Source: Modestobacter sp. DSM 44400
Lineage (GTDB): Bacteria; Actinomycetota; Actinomycetes; Mycobacteriales; Geodermatophilaceae
NCBI RefSeq assembly: GCF_900107175.1
Contig: NZ_FNOZ01000027.1
Span: 1-53,237, forward strand
DNA length: 53,237 nucleotides
Direction: 5' to 3'
Shown one piece after another: positions 1 to 10,533 of this stretch. The translations under genes and the position numbers were made by a program. The notes below the pieces were generated by a model, which saw only the letters and a list, made by a program, of their open reading frames with translations, was not told the origin of the DNA and made no database searches. Position 1 is the first letter of the stretch. Every line of letters starts with the position of its first letter.

Positions 1-1147
1 CGATCGAGGTGATCGCCTTCACCACCGCACCGATCTCCTGCGACGACGTCCCCAGCTTCGTGATCGTGATCGTCGTCGCCTCCGCCTCCGCCACCGCCGT
101 CGCCGCCACCCGCGCCGCCTCGTTCGCGTTCTGCGAGATCTCCCGGATCGAGGCACCCATCTGCTCAGCACCCGCCGCCACCGTCGCCACGTTCCGGCTG
201 ACCTCCTCCGCCGCCGAGGACACCACCCCGGACTGCGCGCTGGTCTCCTCCGCCGACGCCGAGATCTGCGCCGACGACGCCGACAACTCCTCCGACGACG
301 CCGCCACCGCATCCGCCGACGCAGCCACCGCCGACAGCACCGACCGCAGGCTCTGCTGCGCATCGACCAACGAGCCGGCCATCCGGCCCAGCTCGTCGGC
401 GTCGCGGGCCTCGGGGACGACCGTCAGGTTGCCGGTCGCCATCGCCGTCAGCGACGCCTGCACCGAGCGGACCGTGCCGGTCATGCGACGGACGACGACC
501 ACAGTGAGCGCGACGGCCACCAGGACGGAGAGCAGCGCGGTGGTCACCAGCGTGGTGATGGCGCTGCTGGCCTCGTCGGCGGCCCGGGCGTTCCGCGCCG
601 CCGCCTGCTCGGACTGGGCGACGCCTTCGGCCTCCAGATCGTCGGCCATGATCTGCAGCAGCGGCTGGAGCTGCTCGGACTGCACCTGGGCGAAGCTCGG
701 GAAGTCACCCCGGTCGGCAGCCGGGAACAGCTGCTTCTCCACCACGTCGAGGAACCCCGCCCGGGTGGCGACGAACTCGTCCATGGCCGCCGGCGCCACG
801 ATGTAGGGCTGGTAGTCGGAGAGGGCGGCATCGAGGTCGGCGTTCTTCTCGTCCATCTGCCCGACGAGCTCGGCCCGCCGCTCGGGGGTCGACACCGCGT
901 ACTCGAGCGTCCGCACCCGGTGCGCAGCGTTCGCCCGCTGCACTTCGGCCAGGGCGTTCAGCGGCAGCAGGTTCTCGTTGTAGATGGCCTCCTGGCCCGA
1001 CCGCAGGTCGTCGATGCGGTTGATGGCCAGCAGGTTGGTGCCCAGGACCACCGCCGCCAGCAGGGCGACGAGAGTGCCGATCTTGACGCCGACCGGGCGA
1101 TCGGTGAACCACCCGAATCGCCGGGAGGGAAGGGCTGAGGTGCTCAT
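1..1147 (-). CDS. Methyl-accepting chemotaxis protein (3' end beyond window)
   Basis: Transmembrane chemoreceptor that senses a ligand outside the cell and controls CheA through CheW. The ATG at 1147 follows GGAGTCCTCGC, a fair ribosome site. The frame stays open for 382 codons to the window edge, so the C-terminus is missing. Visible order: short cytoplasmic tail, TM1 at about residues 20-43, a helical extracellular region of about 150 residues resembling the 4HB sensor class, TM2 at about 197-219, a HAMP-like segment to about 272, then the Ala/Ser/Glu-rich start of the signalling coiled coil, including the stretch SSAAEEVSRNVATVAAGAEQ. It is the last gene seen of a cheA-cheW-mcp string on the minus strand, 72 bp behind cheW. 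From about position 365 downwards the codons become almost all NNG (GCG, TCG), unlike the sensor half. The family is clear; the ligand is unknown. Confidence 0.93.
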   Translation of the reverse strand, partial: MSTSALPSRRFGWFTDRPVGVKIGTLVALLAAVVLGTNLLAINRIDDLRSGQEAIYNENLLPLNALAEVQRANAAHRVRTLEYAVSTPERRAELVGQMDEKNADLDAALSDYQPYIVAPAAMDEFVATRAGFLDVVEKQLFPAADRGDFPSFAQVQSEQLQPLLQIMADDLEAEGVAQSEQAAARNARAADEASSAITTLVTTALLSVLVAVALTVVVVRRMTGTVRSVQASLTAMATGNLTVVPEARDADELGRMAGSLVDAQQSLRSVLSAVAASADAVAASSEELSASSAQISASAEETSAQSGVVSSAAEEVSRNVATVAAGAEQMGASIREISQNANEAARVAATAVAEAEATTITITKLGTSSQEIGAVVKAITSI

Positions 1148-1219
1148 GCGAGGACTCCTGGGCTGCGGGCGGGCGGGGGCCGGCGGTGCTGGGGGTTGCG
1201 TGGGGAGGGGCGGGAGAGA

Positions 1220-1684
1220 TCAGGTGCCGACGGCGCGGTTGACGTCCAGGGCCAGTAGCAGCTGGCCGTCGAGCTTGTAGGCGCCCCGGATCAGCTCCCG
1301 AGCGGAGCCGTCCAGAGTGTCCGGCGGGGCCTCGAAGTCGCGGACGTGGACGTCGACCACGTCGGCGATGCTGTCGACGAGCAGGCTGACCGCCTCCCCG
1401 TGCAGCCGGACGACGATCACGACGGCCTCGGTGCCCGCGGGGCGGGCCGGCCGGCCGAGCCGCTCGCGCAGCTCGATCGCGGTGACGACCTGGCCACGCA
1501 GGTTGATCAGGCCGGCCACCGCCGGGGGAGCCAGCGGCACCCGGGTGATGCTCTGGCTGCGCAGCACCTCCTGGACGTGCTCGACCTCCACGCCGTAGAG
1601 GGCGCCGTCCAGCCAGAACGTGGCCAGCTGGCTGGTGGCGGGCATGGCGTGGGCGGCGGGGTGGGACGAGAGTGCGGTGCTCAT
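1220..1684 (-). CDS. cheW: Chemotaxis coupling protein CheW
   Basis: Cytoplasmic adaptor that links chemoreceptors to the histidine kinase CheA. The 154-residue protein is essentially one CheW domain (about residues 15-150). It carries the usual FWLDGALYGVEVEHVQEVLR start, the VAGLINLRGQVVTAIELRERLG core and a DVVDV-type segment, at normal length for the family. Its ATG lies one base past the cheA stop (TGA at 1688-1686, ATG at 1684-1682), so the two genes are almost certainly co-translated. The receptor gene follows 72 bp downstream. Nothing looks damaged. Assignment rests on whole-domain similarity and operon context. Confidence 0.95.
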   Translation of the reverse strand: MSTALSSHPAAHAMPATSQLATFWLDGALYGVEVEHVQEVLRSQSITRVPLAPPAVAGLINLRGQVVTAIELRERLGRPARPAGTEAVVIVVRLHGEAVSLLVDSIADVVDVHVRDFEAPPDTLDGSARELIRGAYKLDGQLLLALDVNRAVGT

Positions 1685-1685
1685 G

Positions 1686-4058
1686 TCAGACCTTCGAGAA
1701 GGGGGAGGGGGCGCCGTCGAAAGCGAAGGCGGGGGACAGGCCGGCCGGGGCCGTGCCGGCGCTGGGGGAATAGAACGCCGGGTCCGCGGCGAGGATGGCG
1801 GCCCGGACGTCGAGCAGCTCGGTCACCCGGTCGCCGATGACGGTGGAGCCCAGCAGGCCCAGGTCGTCGATGTCGCTGTGCACGTTCGCCTCGCCGTCGA
1901 CGATGTCAAGGATCTCCTCCACGACGATCGCGACGCTGCGGCCGTGGTCGGCGTAGACGATGACCTCGAGCACCTCGCGCTCGCCCCCGCCGAAGGCGCC
2001 CAGGTGCCGGTCCAACCGGACGATCGGCAGGATCGCGCCGCGGTACTGCACCACCTCGCGGGAGCCCACCCGCTCGACGGTCTCGCTGCGCACCTGCTCC
2101 AGCCGGGTGACGGTGTCCAGCGGGATGGCGACCCGCCGGCCGCCGCCGATGGCGGCGAGCAGCATCCGCTGGCGCTCGGTCGATGCTGCGGCGGCGGTGA
2201 CGTTCTTCCGGCTCTCCTGGCGCTCGGCGGTCTCCGGCCGCAGCGCCCGGCGGGCCAGCGCCTGGACGTCGAGGATCAGCGCGACGGCGCCGTCCCCGAG
2301 CACGGTGGCGCCGGAGTACAGGCCGATGGCCTTCATCTGACCACCGACGGCCTTGACCACGATCTCCTCGGTGTTGATCACCCGGTCGACGACCAGGCCG
2401 AAGCGCCGTCCCTCGGAGCGCAGGACGGCGATGACCACGTGGCCGTCGTGCCGGTCCGAGGGCAGGCCCAGCACGTCGGCCAGGCGGACCAGCGGCAGCA
2501 GCTCGCCGCGCAGGCGGTACACAGACGCGCCGCCGACCTCCTCGACCGCGGCCGCGGCCTTCTCGGCGTCCAGCGCCACCAGCTCCTGCAGGCTGATCTG
2601 CGGAATGGCGTACCGGTCGCCGGCGCACTCGATGGTCAGGGCGGGGACGATCGCCAGGGTCAGCGGGATGCGCAGCCGGGTGCAGGTGCCCCGGCCGGGG
2701 ACCGACTCGACCTCGATGGTGCCGCCGATGGACTCGATGTTGGTCTTGACCACGTCCATGCCGACACCGCGGCCGGAGACGTTGGTGACCGCGGCGGCGG
2801 TCGAGAAGCCGGGCAGGAAGATCAGCTGCAGGATGTCGGTCGGGCTCATCCGGGACAGCGCGTCGGCGGTGAGCAGCCCACGCTCCACGGCCTTGGCACC
2901 GACCTTGGCCGGGTCGATCCCGGCACCGTCGTCGGCGACCTCGACCACGACCTGGCCGCTCTCGTGGCGGGCCCGCAGGGTCAGCACGCCCTCCGCGGGC
3001 TTGCCGGCCGCGACGCGCGCCGGCGAGGCCTCGACCCCGTGGTCGACGGAGTTGCGGACCAGGTGGGTCAACGGGTCCTTGACCGCCTCGAGCAGGGTCT
3101 TGTCCAGCTCGGTCTCGCGGCCCTCCATCTCCAGGCGCACGTTCTTGCCGCACTGCAGGCCCAGGTCGCGGACGACACGGGGCAGCTTGGACCAGATGTG
3201 GTCGATGGGCTGCATGCGCGTCTTCATGACGCCCTCCTGCAGCTCGCTGGCGATCAGGTTGAGCCGCTGGGAGGCGCGGACCAGGTCCTGGTCGGTCTGC
3301 CGGCCCACGTACTGCACGATCTGGTTGCGGGTGAGGACCAGCTCCCCGACCAGCAGCATCAGGGCGTCGAGCAGGTTGACGTCCACGCGGATCGTGCTGT
3401 CGGCGACGGCCCGGCGGCCGGGCTGCTGACCCTTGCCCTCGGCATCCACCTCGGGCAGGGCCGGCTCGGCCGCGGGGGCGGCGGGCGTCTCCATCGGGAC
3501 CTCCCCGGGGACCTCCACGGGGACCTCCGCCGGCGCCGCGGCGGCCGGCAGCGCGACGGCGGGCACGTCGAGGACCGGTGCGGGCAGCACCGGCAGCTCG
3601 GCGACCAGTGCGTCGGCGGTGGGCAGGAAGGTGGTGCGGGCCGCCGCCGGCTCCGGGGTCACCGGGGCGGGAACGTCCTCCAGCGCGGCGCTGAGGACGG
3701 CGACGGCCGGGGCCACGTCGACCCCTCCCTCGCCGCCGTTCGCCTCGATCGAGGCGAGCAGGGCGCGGACGCAGTCGACCATTTCCAGCAGGGCGGACGT
3801 GCGGTGCGGGGTGAGCTCGAGGGCGCCGTCCCGGAGCCGCGACAGCATGTTCTCCCCGACGTGGGCGACCTCCTCCAGCCGGTTGAAGGCGAGGAAGCCG
3901 CTGGTGCCCTTGATCGTGTGGATCGTCCGGAAGATGCTCGAGAGCCGGTCCCGCGACCGCGGGTCCTGCTCCAGGGCCACCAGGTCCTGGTCCAGTTGGT
4001 CGAGGTTCTCGTGACTCTCCACGAGGAACTCCTCGACGATGTCGTCCAGACCTTCCAC
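1686..4058 (-). CDS. cheA: Chemotaxis histidine kinase CheA with two CheW-like domains
   Basis: Autophosphorylating kinase of the chemotaxis array; it passes phosphate to CheY/CheB, which are not in this window. The frame is open from an ATG at 4121. The GTG at 4058 is preferred because GGGGAAGAGG precedes it and it places the phosphorylated His of RTIHTIKGTSGFL at residue 47, the position usual in the family. Order: Hpt (1-105), a long Pro/Ala/Val-rich linker without a recognisable CheY-binding P2 domain, dimerisation helices, ATPase with LVRNSVDHG (about 330), DDGAGIDPAKVG and GRGVGMDVVK, a CheW-like domain (about 475-610) and a second CheW-like domain (about 630-770). Tandem CheW domains are a known minority architecture. 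cheW follows one base after the stop. Confidence 0.95.
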   Translation of the reverse strand: MEGLDDIVEEFLVESHENLDQLDQDLVALEQDPRSRDRLSSIFRTIHTIKGTSGFLAFNRLEEVAHVGENMLSRLRDGALELTPHRTSALLEMVDCVRALLASIEANGGEGGVDVAPAVAVLSAALEDVPAPVTPEPAAARTTFLPTADALVAELPVLPAPVLDVPAVALPAAAAPAEVPVEVPGEVPMETPAAPAAEPALPEVDAEGKGQQPGRRAVADSTIRVDVNLLDALMLLVGELVLTRNQIVQYVGRQTDQDLVRASQRLNLIASELQEGVMKTRMQPIDHIWSKLPRVVRDLGLQCGKNVRLEMEGRETELDKTLLEAVKDPLTHLVRNSVDHGVEASPARVAAGKPAEGVLTLRARHESGQVVVEVADDGAGIDPAKVGAKAVERGLLTADALSRMSPTDILQLIFLPGFSTAAAVTNVSGRGVGMDVVKTNIESIGGTIEVESVPGRGTCTRLRIPLTLAIVPALTIECAGDRYAIPQISLQELVALDAEKAAAAVEEVGGASVYRLRGELLPLVRLADVLGLPSDRHDGHVVIAVLRSEGRRFGLVVDRVINTEEIVVKAVGGQMKAIGLYSGATVLGDGAVALILDVQALARRALRPETAERQESRKNVTAAAASTERQRMLLAAIGGGRRVAIPLDTVTRLEQVRSETVERVGSREVVQYRGAILPIVRLDRHLGAFGGGEREVLEVIVYADHGRSVAIVVEEILDIVDGEANVHSDIDDLGLLGSTVIGDRVTELLDVRAAILAADPAFYSPSAGTAPAGLSPAFAFDGAPSPFSKV

Positions 4059-4417
4059 GCCTGCCTCTTCCCCTTGGTACACCGGCGGGCCTGCCCCGCT
4101 CAGCGATGGGTTCTTCGGCACGACTCCTCACACCTTGAGGTGAGTTTCCCGCCTCGGACGCATTTCTCCGAATCGCCGGGGAGTGCATGGTGACCGCCAT
4201 TCTGCGGCCATTCATGCACTTATCGACAATTGCGCGCGGTCACCGTCCGTGCAGGTGGGAGGGGCGTGACACCCATGTGACCGCAGGGATCGGCGGAAGA
4301 GCGCGCCGGGATGACCGCCCGTCCGCGCGCCGCGGCCGGCCGGTGTGGGCGCCGAGGAAGGAATGGCCTGTGGGAGGGGTGTGGTGCGAGTGGTGACGGT
4401 GCGAACGGGCCCGGACG
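4059..4417. other. Intergenic region upstream of cheA, with one inverted repeat
   Basis: About 360 bp between the cheA start and the end of otsB, both read leftwards. I see no credible gene. It contains an 8-bp inverted repeat, AGTGCATG at 4182-4189 and CATGCACT at 4213-4220. On the minus strand it holds GTCGATAA (4226-4219), close to the GCCGATAA -10 box of FliA/WhiG-type sigma factors, but no TAAA box sits at the expected distance. The cheA promoter should lie here. Confidence 0.45.
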
Positions 4418-5157
4418 TCAGCCGGTGAGGGCGCCGGCCAGCCGTTCCAGGACCCCACGCACGTCGGACAGGTCACCGACCCGGTGCCGGGCCGTGGTGT
4501 CCCCGGCGCCGACCTTGATGGTGACCGCCGGCGCCGGCAGCGCCCGGAAGACGTCCTCGTCGGTGACGTCGTCCCCGAGGTAGAGCACGCCCGCCGCCCC
4601 GAGGGACTGGGCCAGCCGGACGACGGCCGAGCCCTTGTCGGCGTCGGTCACCGCGAGCTCGAGCACCGCCTTGCCGGGCTTGGCGGTGAGGGCTGCGTCC
4701 GCGCCCGGGCCGGCGGCCACGTCGGCCAGCAACCGGGCGGCGGCGTCCGGGTCGGGCACCGTGCGCACGTGCACGGCCACGCTGGCCGGCTTGACCTCCA
4801 GTCGGGCCCCGTGAACGGCGCCGACCAGCGGCGCCAGCGCGGCGGCCAGTGCGTCGCGGCGGGCGGCGAGCTCCCCGGCGATCGGGCCGTCGAACTCCGC
4901 CCCGTGGCTGCCCACCCAGCGGAACGGCCCGATCAGGCCGCTCGTCGTCCGCAGGTCTTCGACGCCGCGACCGCTGACCAGCGCGACCGTGATGCCGTCC
5001 ACCGCGGCCAGTCGGGTCAGCAGATCCCCGATGCCGGGTTCGAGCACGGCGGCCGCCGGGTCATCGCGCAGCCGGGCCAGCACCCCGTCGTAGTCGCTGG
5101 CCAGCAGCAGCGGGCGGCGGGGGAGCAGCCCGTCGAGCGCCGCGGCGAGCTCCGGGG

Positions 5158-5161
<4 letters not shown>
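4418..5161 (-). CDS. otsB: Trehalose-6-phosphate phosphatase
   Basis: Removes phosphate from trehalose-6-phosphate, the second step of the OtsAB route to the stress protectant trehalose. The product has 247 residues and is a HAD-superfamily enzyme. Motif I is DYDGVLARL at about residue 24, with the nucleophile and acid/base Asp both present. SGRG follows, and the C-terminal metal motif is [10 protein letters not shown]. Motif I is usually DYDGTL; here Val replaces Thr. ATG at 5161 overlaps the otsA stop as ATGA, so the phosphatase is translationally coupled to the synthase. Length and order are normal for the family. Confidence 0.93.
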
Positions 5162-6576
<1,415 letters not shown>

Positions 6577-6589
6577 ACCGGCCCTGACC

Positions 6590-6943
6590 CTACTGAGCGA
6601 GCAGGTAGCCCGCTGCCGCAGCGCCCAGCCCGAGCAGCAGCGTCGCGACGAGGTAGCCGACGGCGCGGAGCACCGCCCGGGCCTCCACCAACCGGACGAC
6701 GTCGTACCCGAACGTGGAGAAGGTGGTGAGGGCGCCGCAGAAGCCGGTGCCCACCAGCGCGACGACGGCGGGGGAGAGCCCGCGGAGCCCGAGCACCACG
6801 CCGAGGACCGCGCTGCCGACCACGTTGACCGCCAGCGTGCCCAGCACGCTGCCAGGGCCACGACGGGCGACGGCGATCCGGTCGGCCAGCAGCCGCAGCG
6901 GTGCACCGGCAAGTGCGCCGAGGGCCACCAGCAGAGGGGTCAC
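6590..6943 (-). CDS. crcB: Fluoride channel subunit CrcB/FluC (second of a tandem pair)
   Basis: Small inner-membrane protein of the Fluc family that lets fluoride leave the cell. GTG at 6943 gives 117 residues with four hydrophobic helices. The family signature [16 protein letters not shown] is present at about residues 65-80, including the conserved Thr and Phe pair that lines the pore. The start overlaps the stop of the upstream crcB copy as GTGA, so both subunits are made together; paired copies in other bacteria usually form heterodimers. No fluoride riboswitch was recognised. Confidence 0.9.
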   Translation of the reverse strand: MTPLLVALGALAGAPLRLLADRIAVARRGPGSVLGTLAVNVVGSAVLGVVLGLRGLSPAVVALVGTGFCGALTTFSTFGYDVVRLVEARAVLRAVGYLVATLLLGLGAAAAGYLLAQ

Positions 6944-7377
6944 GAGCGGCCCTCCCCGGCGGTCAGGTCGGCCTGGACCGGCTCCGGGGCCCGGACGACC
7001 GCCCGGGTCGTCATCAGCCCGGTGGCGACGGCGACCACCCCGCCGATGACCGAGGCCACCACGTAGCCCGCCGCCGTCCCCCACGCGCCGGCCTCTGCCA
7101 GTTGCACGACGTCGACGGCGAAGGTGGAGTAGGTCGTCCAACCGCCGAGCAGCCCGGTGGCCAGGAACGGGCGCAGCCAGGGGTGCGCGGGGAAACGGGC
7201 CAGCAGGACGGCGAGCAGGACGCCAATGAGCAGGCAGCCGGTGATGTTGACCACCAGCGTGGCAGCCGGCCAGGCGCCGGGGGAGTGCGGCAGCGCCCGG
7301 CCAACGGCCCAGCGGGCCAGTGCGCCGAGCGCCCCGCCGACCGCGGCGGCGAGGTAGCCGATCACATCGGGCAGCAT
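6940..7377 (-). CDS. crcB: Fluoride channel subunit CrcB/FluC (first of a tandem pair)
   Basis: First gene of the FluC pair. ATG at 7377 gives 145 residues with four hydrophobic segments. Signatures are GGALGALARWAVGR near the N-terminus, LVVNITGCLLIG in helix 2 and GWTTYSTFAVDVVQL in helix 3. A charged tail of about 20 residues follows the last helix. The stop overlaps the GTG of the second copy. Divergently, a CoA transferase gene starts at 7426, leaving 48 bp for both promoters. Confidence 0.9.
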   Translation of the reverse strand: MLPDVIGYLAAAVGGALGALARWAVGRALPHSPGAWPAATLVVNITGCLLIGVLLAVLLARFPAHPWLRPFLATGLLGGWTTYSTFAVDVVQLAEAGAWGTAAGYVVASVIGGVVAVATGLMTTRAVVRAPEPVQADLTAGEGRS

Positions 7378-7425
7378 GCCATCGACGGGGCCGCGCCGAC
7401 GTGGTCCCACGTCGGAGGAGGTCGG

Positions 7426-8535
7426 ATGGTCGCTGGGACGGGTCCGTTGCGCGGGGTGCGGGTGCTGGAGTTCGCCGGGTTGGGGCCGGGCCCCTTCTGC
7501 GGCATGCTGCTGGCCGACCTGGGCGCCGACGTGGTGCGCATCGACCGGCGGGGGAACCGCGGCGGCCTGATCGGCGCGCTCGGCGGCACCTCGCTGCTGG
7601 ACCGCGGCAAGCGCTCGATCGCCCTGGACCTGAAGGACGCCGCGGACCTGACCGTCGTCCGGGCGCTGGCGGCCCGCTCCGACGTGTTGCTGGAGGGGTT
7701 CCGTCCCGGCGTGATGGAACGGCTGGGCCTGGGGCCGCAGGAGCTGATGGCCGACTCCCCGGCCCTGGTCTACGGGCGGATGACCGGCTGGGGGCAGACC
7801 GGCCCGCTGGCCGCCTCCGCCGGGCACGACATCGGCTACATCGCGCTGACCGGCGCGCTGGGGGCCACCGGCCGGCCCGACGAGCGGCCGGCGCCGCCGG
7901 CCAACCTGCTCGGCGACTTCGGCGGGGGAGGGGTGTTCCTGGCCCTGGGTGCCGTCGCGGCGCTGCTGCACGCCCGGACGACGGGGGAGGGGCAGATCGT
8001 CGACGCCGCCATCGTCGACGGCACCGCGGTGCTCACGACGATGCTGCACGGGCTGCTGTCGGGCGGGGCGTGGACCGACCGGCGCGGGGCGAACCTACTG
8101 GACACCGGGGCGCCGTTCTACGACGTGTACCGCTGCGCCGACGGAACCTTCCTGGCCGTGGGGGCGCTGGAGGAGCAGTTCTACGCGGCGCTGCTCACCG
8201 GCCTGGGGCTGGCCGACGACCCCACGCTCCCCGACCGCGCCGACCCGGCGGGGTGGCCGGCCCTGCGGGCCCGGTTCACCGAGGCCTTCGCCGCCCGTAC
8301 CCGGGCCGAGTGGTGGGCGGTCTTCGCCGGCACCGACGCATGCGTGGCGCCGGTCTGGTCGCTCACCGAGGCCGCCGACGACGGGCACAACCGGGCGCGG
8401 GAGGTCTTCACCGAGGTGGACGGCGTCGTCCAGCCTGCCGTGGCGCCCCGGTTCTCGCGCACGCCCGGCACGGTGGGCACGGTGCCGCGGATCGGCGAGC
8501 ACGACGCGGAGATCCGCGCCGAGCTCGGCCGGTGA
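7426..8535 (+). CDS. Family III CoA transferase, alpha-methylacyl-CoA racemase-like
   Basis: Probably epimerises 2-methylacyl-CoA thioesters, for example while degrading branched fatty acids, or moves CoA between acids. ATG at 7426 is preceded by GGAGGAG at 7414-7420, which decides the start; 369 residues. N-terminal GVRVLEFAGLGPGPFCGMLL and LGADVVRIDR are typical of the CaiB/BaiF fold. GHDIGYIALTGAL with its His, and NLLGDFGGGG with its Asp, match the catalytic His/Asp of the racemase branch. A plain transferase is possible, but these residues favour the racemase group. Confidence 0.88.
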   Translation: MVAGTGPLRGVRVLEFAGLGPGPFCGMLLADLGADVVRIDRRGNRGGLIGALGGTSLLDRGKRSIALDLKDAADLTVVRALAARSDVLLEGFRPGVMERLGLGPQELMADSPALVYGRMTGWGQTGPLAASAGHDIGYIALTGALGATGRPDERPAPPANLLGDFGGGGVFLALGAVAALLHARTTGEGQIVDAAIVDGTAVLTTMLHGLLSGGAWTDRRGANLLDTGAPFYDVYRCADGTFLAVGALEEQFYAALLTGLGLADDPTLPDRADPAGWPALRARFTEAFAARTRAEWWAVFAGTDACVAPVWSLTEAADDGHNRAREVFTEVDGVVQPAVAPRFSRTPGTVGTVPRIGEHDAEIRAELGR

Positions 8536-8551
8536 GGGCCGGGCCTGGTCG

Positions 8552-9001
8552 TCAGCGGGCGGTGAGGGCGACCAGCGCCTTGTCCGCGTGGGCGGTGAAC
8601 CGGAACCCGCTGCGGAACACCTCGCGCACCACGCCGTCCGCGCCGATCACCACGGTGTGCCGCTTGACGGGCGCGGCGCGCAGATTGCGGGCGACCCCGT
8701 AGGCGGCGCAGACGGCGCCGTTCACATCGGCCAGCAATGGGTAGCCTAACCCGTTGCTGTGGGCGAACTTCTTCTGCTCGGGCACCGTGTTGCGGCTGAT
8801 GCCGACCCGCTGGGCACCGGCGGCGGCGAACTGGCCGTCCAGGTCGCGCACGCTGCACATCTCCGCCGTGCACCCGCTGCTGCTGGCCTCCGGGTAGAAG
8901 AACAGCACCACGGGGCCCGCCCCCAGCAGCGTGGAGAGCCGGCGGGGGACACCGTCGTGGTCCGGGAGCTCGAACTCGGGGGCGATCTCTCCGCGCTTCA
9001 T
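8552..9001 (-). CDS. Peroxiredoxin of the BCP/PrxQ type
   Basis: Thiol peroxidase that reduces hydrogen peroxide and organic peroxides. ATG at 9001 gives 149 residues starting at [17 protein letters not shown], the usual start of the family; an ATG at 9037 would add 12 unrelated residues. The peroxidatic Cys sits in [10 protein letters not shown] with a second Cys five residues later, the usual PrxQ spacing. Most relatives have TPGCT; here the residues before Gly-Cys are serines. The remaining thioredoxin-fold blocks ([28 protein letters not shown]) are intact. A parS-like palindrome lies just upstream. Confidence 0.9.
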   Translation of the reverse strand: MKRGEIAPEFELPDHDGVPRRLSTLLGAGPVVLFFYPEASSSGCTAEMCSVRDLDGQFAAAGAQRVGISRNTVPEQKKFAHSNGLGYPLLADVNGAVCAAYGVARNLRAAPVKRHTVVIGADGVVREVFRSGFRFTAHADKALVALTAR

Positions 9002-9037
9002 GCCCACGGTTCGGCGCCAACCCCGGGTGCGGTTCAC

Positions 9038-9051
9038 GTTCCACGTGGAAC
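9038..9051. promoter_or_regulatory. parS-like ParB binding site, copy 1
   Basis: Perfect 14-bp palindrome GTTCCACGTGGAAC in the 109-bp gap between the peroxiredoxin and the aldo/keto reductase. This is the core of parS as known from Pseudomonas and closely resembles the Streptomyces/Bacillus site GTTTCACGTGAAAC. The same 14-mer recurs at 14748 and 51027. Confidence 0.75.
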
Positions 9052-9110
9052 GCCCGGATCCCGGCGCCGCCGACCGGTTGCGCGCTGCACATCAGGGGCA
9101 GGAGGAGGCC

Positions 9111-10103
9111 ATGCAGACACGCACGCTCCGCGACCTGACTGTCCCCGCCCAGGGCCTGGGGTGCATGGGGATGAGCGAGTTCTACGGCACCGGCGACCAG
9201 ACCGAGGCCGAGCACACCATCCACCGGGCGCTCGACCTGGGCGTCACCTTCCTGGACACCGCCGACATGTACGGCCCCTTCACCAACGAGCGCCTGGTCG
9301 GCCAGGCGATCGCCGGCCGCCGCGACGAGGTGACGCTGGCGACCAAGTTCGGCAACGAGCGCGGCGAGGACGGGTCCTTCTTACGGATCAACGGCACGCC
9401 CGACTACGTCCGGCGCGCCTGCGACGCCTCGCTGCAGCGACTCGGCGTCGACGTCATCGACCTCTACTACCAGCACCGGGTGGACACCACGGTCCCGATC
9501 GAGGACACCTGGGGTGCGCTCAAAGAGCTCGTCGAGGCCGGGAAGATCCGGCACGCCGGGATCTCCGAGGCCGCTCCGGACACCATCCGCCGGGCGAACG
9601 CCGTCCAGCCGGTGACTGCGCTGCAGACGGAGTACTCGCTGTGGAGCCGCGACCCCGAGGACGACGGCGTGCTCGCCGTCTGCGCAGAGCTGGCCATCGG
9701 CTTCGTCGCCTACTCACCGATCGGCCGGGGTTTCCTGTCCGGGCAGATCCGCAGCGTCGACGACCTGGCCCCCGATGACTTCCGCCGGCACAACCCGCGC
9801 TTCCAGGGCGAGGCGTTCGCCCAGAACCTGGAGTTGGTGGACCGGGTGCGCCAGCTCGCCGAGGCCAGGGGCGTGACCGCCACCCAGCTGGCGCTGGCCT
9901 GGGTGATGGCGCAGTCGGGCCGGGCCGGCAACCCCACCGTGGTGCCGATCCCGGGCACCAAGCGGGTCAGCTACCTCGAGGAGAACGCCGCCGCGGCCGA
10001 CGTCGAGCTGACCGACGAGGACCTCCGCGCACTGGACGAGGCCGCACCGCGGGGCGCGACGGCCGGCGACCGCCACCCGGACATGTCCTCGGTCCACCGC
10101 TGA
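9111..10103 (+). CDS. Aldo/keto reductase
   Basis: NADPH-dependent oxidoreductase with a TIM-barrel fold; the substrate cannot be read from sequence. ATG at 9111 follows GGAGGAGG, giving 330 residues. Visible family parts are [26 protein letters not shown] with the catalytic Asp and Tyr, LATKFG with the Lys, YYQHRVD with the His, and the C-terminal cofactor loop [15 protein letters not shown]. It resembles the YakC/AKR13-like branch that is common in actinobacteria. It is transcribed away from the peroxiredoxin gene and nothing looks damaged. Confidence 0.93.
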   Translation: MQTRTLRDLTVPAQGLGCMGMSEFYGTGDQTEAEHTIHRALDLGVTFLDTADMYGPFTNERLVGQAIAGRRDEVTLATKFGNERGEDGSFLRINGTPDYVRRACDASLQRLGVDVIDLYYQHRVDTTVPIEDTWGALKELVEAGKIRHAGISEAAPDTIRRANAVQPVTALQTEYSLWSRDPEDDGVLAVCAELAIGFVAYSPIGRGFLSGQIRSVDDLAPDDFRRHNPRFQGEAFAQNLELVDRVRQLAEARGVTATQLALAWVMAQSGRAGNPTVVPIPGTKRVSYLEENAAAADVELTDEDLRALDEAAPRGATAGDRHPDMSSVHR

Positions 10104-10167
10104 CCGCCCCGCGGTTCCGGGCTTGCAAGGATGGGCGCGTGCCCCCCTCCCTGCCCGGACCGCGCCG

Positions 10168-10533
10168 GTGACCACACCGCTGGTCCTCGTCGCGACCGTG
10201 CTGGCCGTCGCGGTCGCGCTGCTGGGTGCGCTGTCGACCCTGCTGCGCCGCCGGATCGGGCAGGCGCATCTGGTCGGTGCGGCCGCCCTGGAGCTGGTGC
10301 TCGTCGTCCAGGCCGTGGTCGCGGGGGTCGCGCTGGCCGGCGGCCACCGTCCGGTGGAGACGACGACCTTCCTGGCCTACCTGGGCACCGTCGTCCTGCT
10401 CCCGGTGGGCGGGGTGCTGTGGGCCCGGTCGGAGCCGACCCGCTGGGCCGGCACGGTGCTCGGCGTGGCCGCGGTCGCCGTCGCGGTGATGCTCTGGCGG
10501 CTGCTGCAGCTGTGGCAGGTCACCCGTGGCTGA
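10168..10533 (+). CDS. Small integral membrane protein, function unknown
   Basis: 121 residues from a GTG at 10168; the open frame extends 15 codons further upstream without a better start. Four hydrophobic segments of about 20 residues cover most of the protein (roughly 2-24, 33-55, 65-85 and 92-110), and the C-terminus is WRLLQLWQVTRG. No motif that I recognise. The next gene starts 8 bp before this stop, so the two are very likely co-translated and may form one membrane complex. Confidence 0.7.
   Translation: MTTPLVLVATVLAVAVALLGALSTLLRRRIGQAHLVGAAALELVLVVQAVVAGVALAGGHRPVETTTFLAYLGTVVLLPVGGVLWARSEPTRWAGTVLGVAAVAVAVMLWRLLQLWQVTRG

Noticed and set aside
1620-4193. Open frame of 857 codons antisense to cheA
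   Set aside because: Gln/Asp/Gly/His-rich composition typical of reversed GC-rich codons; cheA on the other strand has full domain structure.
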